Assembly (NCBI RefSeq): GCF_000378505.1
Contig: NZ_KB899991.1
Coordinates: 341,666-405,665 of the forward strand
Reading direction: 5' to 3'
Length of the DNA: 64,000 nt
Origin: Modicisalibacter luteus DSM 23508
GTDB lineage: Bacteria; Pseudomonadota; Gammaproteobacteria; Pseudomonadales; Halomonadaceae
The translations under genes were made by a program, and so were the position numbers. Below the pieces are notes generated by a model, which saw nothing but the letters and a program-made list of their open reading frames with translations, did not search any database and was not told the origin of the DNA. Positions within the stretch are counted from its first letter, which is position 1; each line of letters begins with the position of its first letter. Positions 60,044-64,000 of the stretch are shown piece by piece.

Positions 60044-61459
60044 ATGACCATGCCTCAAGATCCCGTGGCAGCATTGGGAATCAACGGCTTTGCTGCTGCC
60101 TTGCGCGGTGGCGAGATCACCTCGGAAGCGGCCGTGAACGCCTACCTGGCACGCATTGATGTTCTCGACCCCCTACTTCAAGCCTACGAGTGTGTCGATG
60201 CCGAGCGCGCCTTGGCTACGGCAAGAGCCATGGACAGCCTCTTGGCCTGTGGAATCGATTTGGGCCCACTCATGGGGCTGCCTGTCTCGGTCAAGGATCT
60301 GTTCGTGATTGACGGCTTTACCCCTCATGCCGGCTCCAACCTGCCAATACAGGAGCGCCTTGGAACTGAGGAAGGCCGATTTATACGCGCGTTGAAAGAG
60401 ACTGGCTGCGTGATCCTTGGCACCACGCGGATGGTGGAGTTCGCGCTGGGCATCACCGGACACTCGGTCTCGCGTGGTACGCCCTGGAACCCGTGGGACG
60501 ACCAGCATCATCGCCTGCCGGGTGGGTCCAGCTCGGGAGCCGCCGTAGCGCTCTCCGCCGGTCTCTGTGCTCTCTCCGTGGGGAGCGACACTGGCGGCTC
60601 AGTGCGCGTGCCGGCGGCCATGTGTGGCTTGTTCGGCCTCAAAACCACGGCGGGGCTTTGGCCCAACGACGGCGCCTTTCCTCTAGAGCCCAACACCGAC
60701 ACCATTGGTCTACTGACCCGCTCCGCCCAGGATGCTGCCATTGCTTTCGAGAGCCTGCACGCACGACTCAACGCGGCTTCGGTGTCCGGCTGCCCTCCCC
60801 TGGATCCCGCGCGACTCGCCTTGGGCATTCCCGAGCATTACTTTCTTGATGACTTGGCCCCGGACATGCGGGCCGCCTACGATATAAGCCTCGCCAAGAT
60901 CAAGGCTGCAGGTGCCAATCTCAAATCGATGACAATTCCCCATGTAGACGGGCGCGAACGCTACTTCCCCGTGGCCATGTCCACCCACCTGTTGGCCTGG
61001 CTGGGTGAAGACACATTTCTTGATCAACGGGAGAAAATCGATCCGATCATTCGTGCACGCATCGAGAAAGGGCTGGCTATAAAGGCTCATGACTACCTGG
61101 CGTTGGCTCAGGAACGCCAACAGCACATCGACAGCGCCCGGTCAGTGTTCGATGCCGTGGATGTCGTTATCAGCCCCACTACCCAAGGGCCACCACGCCG
61201 TGTGGAGGAACTGAATGATTCCGACGTAGCCATGCAAGCCGCCATGGGCATGACGCGCAATACCCAGCCCGCCAATTACTTCGACTGGTGTGCCGTGACC
61301 CTACCGATGGGCATCAGCCAGGAGGGTCTCCCCCTTGGCTTGCAGTTGAACGCTCCGGGACACAGCGAGGCCAGATTGTTACAGATCGCTATCGCTATTG
61401 AGTCGCTGCTCGATCCACCTGCGCAGCCCGCGCCCTTCCATGGGCACTCCCTGCGGTAA
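60044..61459 (+). CDS. amidase-signature hydrolase divergent from the LIV-type ABC operon
   Basis: 471 residues with AGGAGCGG upstream of the ATG. Catalytic Lys84 (VSVKD), cis-Ser in GGSSSGAA and nucleophile Ser in DTGGSVRVPAAMCG are intact. It closely resembles the amidase at 30460-31869 over its whole length (LDLGPLMGLPVSVKDLF, RGTPWNPWD/RGTPWNPCD, NTDTIGLLTRSA). The 193-bp region between it and the binding-protein gene presumably holds both promoters. Suggests import and hydrolysis of the same amide as a unit (inference). Confidence 0.87.
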   Translation: MTMPQDPVAALGINGFAAALRGGEITSEAAVNAYLARIDVLDPLLQAYECVDAERALATARAMDSLLACGIDLGPLMGLPVSVKDLFVIDGFTPHAGSNLPIQERLGTEEGRFIRALKETGCVILGTTRMVEFALGITGHSVSRGTPWNPWDDQHHRLPGGSSSGAAVALSAGLCALSVGSDTGGSVRVPAAMCGLFGLKTTAGLWPNDGAFPLEPNTDTIGLLTRSAQDAAIAFESLHARLNAASVSGCPPLDPARLALGIPEHYFLDDLAPDMRAAYDISLAKIKAAGANLKSMTIPHVDGRERYFPVAMSTHLLAWLGEDTFLDQREKIDPIIRARIEKGLAIKAHDYLALAQERQQHIDSARSVFDAVDVVISPTTQGPPRRVEELNDSDVAMQAAMGMTRNTQPANYFDWCAVTLPMGISQEGLPLGLQLNAPGHSEARLLQIAIAIESLLDPPAQPAPFHGHSLR

Positions 61460-61477
61460 CACGCCGCATATAATGAA

Positions 61478-61502
61478 GCAGCCCGGCACAAGGCCGGGCT
61501 GC
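61478..61502 (+). terminator. hairpin terminator after the amidase gene
   Basis: GCAGCCCGGC and GCCGGGCTGC form a perfect 10-bp GC-rich stem with a 5-base loop, 18 bases after the stop. The downstream T content is low. Confidence 0.65.
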
Positions 61503-61661
61503 TAACTCATAGAGTCACGCAAGGCCCATCTACATCACAGTCGTTTCGAGAGGCCTCAGAAGTATACGCAAGAACAATTCCGCACCTTGGTCGTCACCCA
61601 CCGCGTGCTGTGCACTTCTCTCACAGTTTACGAGGCGCCTCTCCAATGCTAGATTGAAAAA

Positions 61662-61894
61662 GTCGAGTCAGAATACTCGACCGGGTTTGGCGACCCGACA
61701 ATACTCTAGGCGCACAAGCGCCCCCTGCCATGGTTGGCGCTATTTTTGTGCCTGCCATGTCTATGGCGGTCGTGCGTGGGAGACCCTCGGGTCTACCGGC
61801 TTCCTAGAGTGCCGGTTCGCCAACCTGCGTACGGCCGCCCCCATGCTGTTTGGCGACAGCAGGGACGGCTCCATAAACTCTAGGAGCCCTACCC
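61662..61894 (+). other. structured leader region before the helicase operon (candidate regulatory RNA)
   Basis: Several stems are visible: GTCGAGT/ACTCGAC (61662-61681), CGGGT/ACCCG (61682-61697), AGACC/GGTCT (61781-61794), and a long-range pairing of GGTTGGCG (61732-61739) with CGCCAACC (61818-61825). A 90-codon open frame runs through part of the region (61654-61926) but lacks a ribosome site. Small phage-satellite operons (P4 type) begin with such leaders that make an immunity RNA; this parallel is only a suggestion. Bases 61503-61661 hold nothing I recognise. Confidence 0.4.
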
Positions 61895-62098
61895 ATGGTC
61901 AAGTTGACTGTGCCCTCCCACCGTAGCCGCCGCGCGCGTGCTGCCGCCCATCGCGCCATGGCGTTCGCCGCCCTGGCATCCAACAGCAGCGAATGCGTGC
62001 GCTATCGCCGTTACCATGCTCACATGCGCCTGGTCGAGGCTTTGTCTCGTGCCGCCGACTGCGACGGATCCTCTGCTCCGCGTGAGGTGAACGCATGA
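61895..62098 (+). CDS. small basic protein at the start of an integrated element operon
   Basis: 67 residues, rich in Arg and Ala (SHRSRRARAAAHRAMAFAAL). No family recognised. It overlaps the next gene by four bases (ATGA), which supports real translation. GC and codon use are clearly higher than in the DNA left of 61.5 kb, fitting foreign origin. Confidence 0.55.
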   Translation: MVKLTVPSHRSRRARAAAHRAMAFAALASNSSECVRYRRYHAHMRLVEALSRAADCDGSSAPREVNA

Positions 62099-62754
62099 GC
62101 CCCATGGCCCACCCTACCTCAGAGACCTCCATTCTCTCGACGACCCGCCACCGCGATACCGGCCATGAGCCGCTCAACCGCCTGGTGGGAGAGCACTTGG
62201 ACAGGCTGCTGATGCACTATGCCCGTCACGATGATGCCTTTACCGTCTGCGAACTACGGGACCAGCTACTCAAGGAGCCCGAACTGGAGCAGGCCTGTCC
62301 AGAGACACTGCGCCTGCGTGTTCGTGACCGAGTCAGAACACTTAACCATCAAGGTCTGGCCCACCAGGTGGGCACTCAGGGCAAGCGCCGCCCGGTGTTC
62401 AAACTCGATCTCGGTGACGCCGATGCAGATGTAGCTACAACCGAGCCCGCTGAGATACCCCTGCCTTCGTCCGCTGAGTCATCCGAGGACGCCGAAGCTC
62501 CCCCGCTATCCGATGCGTCAGCCACTCGCTTTCTCGACTACCTCAACCGCGAGAGGCAGCGACTCAGGATGGACATGCAGGCGGCGCTGGGGGAAGCCCG
62601 CCACTACCACCAGATTCTGTCGCAGTTTCCCGAGCAGCAAGCGCGCATTGAGCCACTACACCATGCCGCGCTGGAGCGCGGCGGTGAGCTCAAGGGGGCG
62701 TTGGATGCCGTGATCACGCTGTATCGCTCCGTCAGTCAGGAGGTCGCCCCATGA
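62095..62754 (+). CDS. protein of unknown function with possible winged-helix and coiled-coil parts
   Basis: 219 residues. Residues about 25-105 (LDRLLMHYARHDDAFTVCEL, then RVRTLNHQGLAHQVGTQGKRRPVFKLD) look like a winged-helix domain. An acidic linker (AEIPLPSSAESSEDAEAPP) is followed by a helical, probably coiled-coil region rich in Glu, Gln and Arg (YLNRERQRLRMDMQAALGEA). Overlaps both neighbours by four bases, so it is made together with the helicase and may be its DNA-binding or loading partner (inference). A start nine bases downstream is possible. Confidence 0.7.
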   Translation: MSPMAHPTSETSILSTTRHRDTGHEPLNRLVGEHLDRLLMHYARHDDAFTVCELRDQLLKEPELEQACPETLRLRVRDRVRTLNHQGLAHQVGTQGKRRPVFKLDLGDADADVATTEPAEIPLPSSAESSEDAEAPPLSDASATRFLDYLNRERQRLRMDMQAALGEARHYHQILSQFPEQQARIEPLHHAALERGGELKGALDAVITLYRSVSQEVAP

Positions 62755-64000
62755 GTGCTCTGAACTCAAAGCCGACCAGTCTGACAGGAGAACAGCCGCC
62801 CCTGCGCTCCTGGCAAGTCCGGTGCATCCGTCAGGCTCTGCAGACTCTGTCACCGGCGAGCCCGCACTTTCTGTGCCAGGCTACGCCCGGGGCCGGCAAG
62901 ATGCGGATGGCTGCGGTGCTGGCGGACGAACTGATGGGCCGCGGCGACATCGATACAGTGATCTATCTTGGCCCCACCACCTCGGTGGTGGAACGCGCCG
63001 CCGAGACCCTGAGCGAAGTGACTGGCCAGTCCATGAACGGTCGGCTGGGCGCCGCCGGGGCGACGTACACCTATCACGCGCTGCATCATCGCCTGGATGA
63101 GCTCAAGCGGCTATGCGAACAGGCCCGCGTGCTACTGATCTGGGATGAAAGCCATCACGCTGCCGGCCGCAACGATGGCATGGGTGGAATGAATGGCGCC
63201 AATCGCTGGGGATTGGCCCTGTTGGCACTGGAGCGCCATGTCCGCTATACCCTGGCGCTGTCAGGCACTCCGTGGCGCACCGACGGCAGTTGCCTACCGC
63301 TGTTGCGTTACATGACAGCCACGCCCGATGCGCCGGGCCCTGATAACTCTTTCACTGGCGTGAACGACGAGCAGGCGGAACCCGCAGAATACCAGTTGCT
63401 CCCCGATTTCATCTATTCGTTGTCAGAGGCCATTCAGGAATCGATCTGTCGACTTCCGCGTCTTCATCTCGTCGATAATAGCGACATCCAGCTTACCGCC
63501 TATCACCTGCACAGCGGTCGCACCGAGACACATCGTTATACCAGCATTCCTCACCTGCTGCGCCACCCGGCCATGCACTACAGCAACCTGCTTCGCCACA
63601 GTGCCCCGATGGCCCATCTGTTGGACTTGGGTTGTCAGCAGCTCCTCGCGCTGCGCCAATACGACCCTGACGCAGCGGGGCTGGTAGTGGCCTCCGATAT
63701 TGCTCATGCCGAGACGCTGGCCGAGCAGTTGGAGGATCGCGGCCAGACGGTCTGTCTGGTCACCAGCAAATCTCCAGGCGCCCATGCACGACTGCGTGCT
63801 TTTCGGAAGGACACGATGCCTTGGATCGTCGCGGTGGGCATGGTTAGTGAAGGCGTGGATATCCCCCGCTTGCGGGTCTGTTGCTACCTTAGCCATGTCC
63901 GCACCGAGCAGTCGTTTCGCCAGGTGCTGGGCCGTATCATCCGGCGCGAAGGGACAGACGATCCCGAGTGCTATCTCTTTGCCCTCAACGAGCCGACCCT
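62751..64000 (+). CDS. superfamily 2 DEAD/DEAH-type helicase (C-terminus beyond the window)
   Basis: At least 416 residues; the frame is open to the window edge. Motifs in order: Q-motif-like RSWQVRCIRQAL, Walker A TPGAGKM (about 45-51), DEAH-type WDESHHAAG (motif II), LSGTPWRTDG (motif III), VAVGMVSEGVDIPRLRVCCYL (motif V) and SFRQVLGRIIRRE (motif VI, Q-x-x-G-R-x-x-R). The Walker A threonine/serine that normally follows GK is Met here (AAG ATG), one transition away from ACG Thr. The remaining motifs are good. Role in replication or defence of the element is not established. Confidence 0.88.
   Translation, partial: MSALNSKPTSLTGEQPPLRSWQVRCIRQALQTLSPASPHFLCQATPGAGKMRMAAVLADELMGRGDIDTVIYLGPTTSVVERAAETLSEVTGQSMNGRLGAAGATYTYHALHHRLDELKRLCEQARVLLIWDESHHAAGRNDGMGGMNGANRWGLALLALERHVRYTLALSGTPWRTDGSCLPLLRYMTATPDAPGPDNSFTGVNDEQAEPAEYQLLPDFIYSLSEAIQESICRLPRLHLVDNSDIQLTAYHLHSGRTETHRYTSIPHLLRHPAMHYSNLLRHSAPMAHLLDLGCQQLLALRQYDPDAAGLVVASDIAHAETLAEQLEDRGQTVCLVTSKSPGAHARLRAFRKDTMPWIVAVGMVSEGVDIPRLRVCCYLSHVRTEQSFRQVLGRIIRREGTDDPECYLFALNEPT

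Noticed and set aside
1..64000. CRISPR arrays, rRNA or tRNA genes
   Set aside because: I looked for regularly spaced repeats and for rRNA/tRNA signatures on both strands and saw none.

Overview
The window looks like a piece of a catabolically versatile, probably halophilic or marine gammaproteobacterium. A Halomonas-type bacterium is my best guess, inferred from the mid-50s GC, the abundance of TRAP, tripartite tricarboxylate (TTT) and ABC solute-binding systems, and the overall gene style; no rRNA or tRNA is present to prove it. Most of the window is accessory DNA: cell-surface polysaccharide genes, several nutrient-scavenging catabolic operons with their own transporters and regulators, toxin-antitoxin loci, a cluster of decayed insertion sequences, and the start of what looks like an integrated element at the right edge.

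Layout. 0-6 kb: surface polysaccharide genes (end of a family-4-like glycosyltransferase, a YrbL-like kinase-fold protein, an O-antigen ligase-like membrane protein, a membrane-anchored NDP-sugar dehydratase/epimerase) with an IS256 remnant between. 6.6-8.3 kb: a hipA-hipB pair in reversed gene order. 8.6-16.6 kb (minus): an operon of asparaginase, TRAP transporter (P, Q, M), M20-type amidohydrolase/carbamoylase and two amidase-signature enzymes, with a divergent FadR-type GntR regulator and a 17-bp palindrome between. 17.9-25.3 kb: a 2-haloacid catabolic cluster, consisting of a sigma-54 activator, a well-formed sigma-54 promoter with tandem upstream sites and an IHF-like site, a two-subunit sodium:solute symporter, a small membrane protein, a group II (HAD) haloacid dehalogenase, a SLAC1/TehA-type anion channel and a group I DehI dehalogenase. 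26-30.1 kb (minus): aromatic amine dehydrogenase genes aauB-E-D-A plus two c-type cytochrome genes and a small protein. 30.5-36.2 kb: amidase divergent from a polar-amino-acid-type ABC transporter (binding protein, then a fused permease-ATPase), a GntR regulator and a DUF1989 protein.

36.6-47.8 kb: a frameshifted IS5-family element and, further on, a fragment of a second copy flank a hydroxy-acid/oxo-acid cluster: D-2-hydroxyacid dehydrogenase, FMN alpha-hydroxyacid oxidase and RraA-like aldolase on the minus strand; TctCBA transporter, TauD-type dioxygenase and a polytopic membrane protein on the plus strand; and a GntR regulator. 47.9-55.4 kb: a class V aminotransferase, then a dense region of broken IS3, IS200/605 (tnpB), IS110, IS630 and IS66 pieces, a truncated dsbG-like gene, an intact-looking Xre-RES toxin-antitoxin pair and a decayed BrnT/BrnA-like pair. 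55.4-61.5 kb: a LIV-type ABC transporter (F, G, M, H, binding protein) divergent from a fourth amidase. 61.6-64 kb: a structured leader followed by three overlapping genes ending in an SF2 helicase cut by the window edge, probably the beginning of an integrated element.

The recurring theme is import plus hydrolysis: three separate modules each pair amidase-signature hydrolases with a different transporter class (TRAP, polar-amino-acid ABC, LIV ABC), and a fourth module pairs a symporter with two unrelated dehalogenases. Most regulatory sites listed were found by eye as dyad symmetry or promoter-like spacing and have no experimental support.
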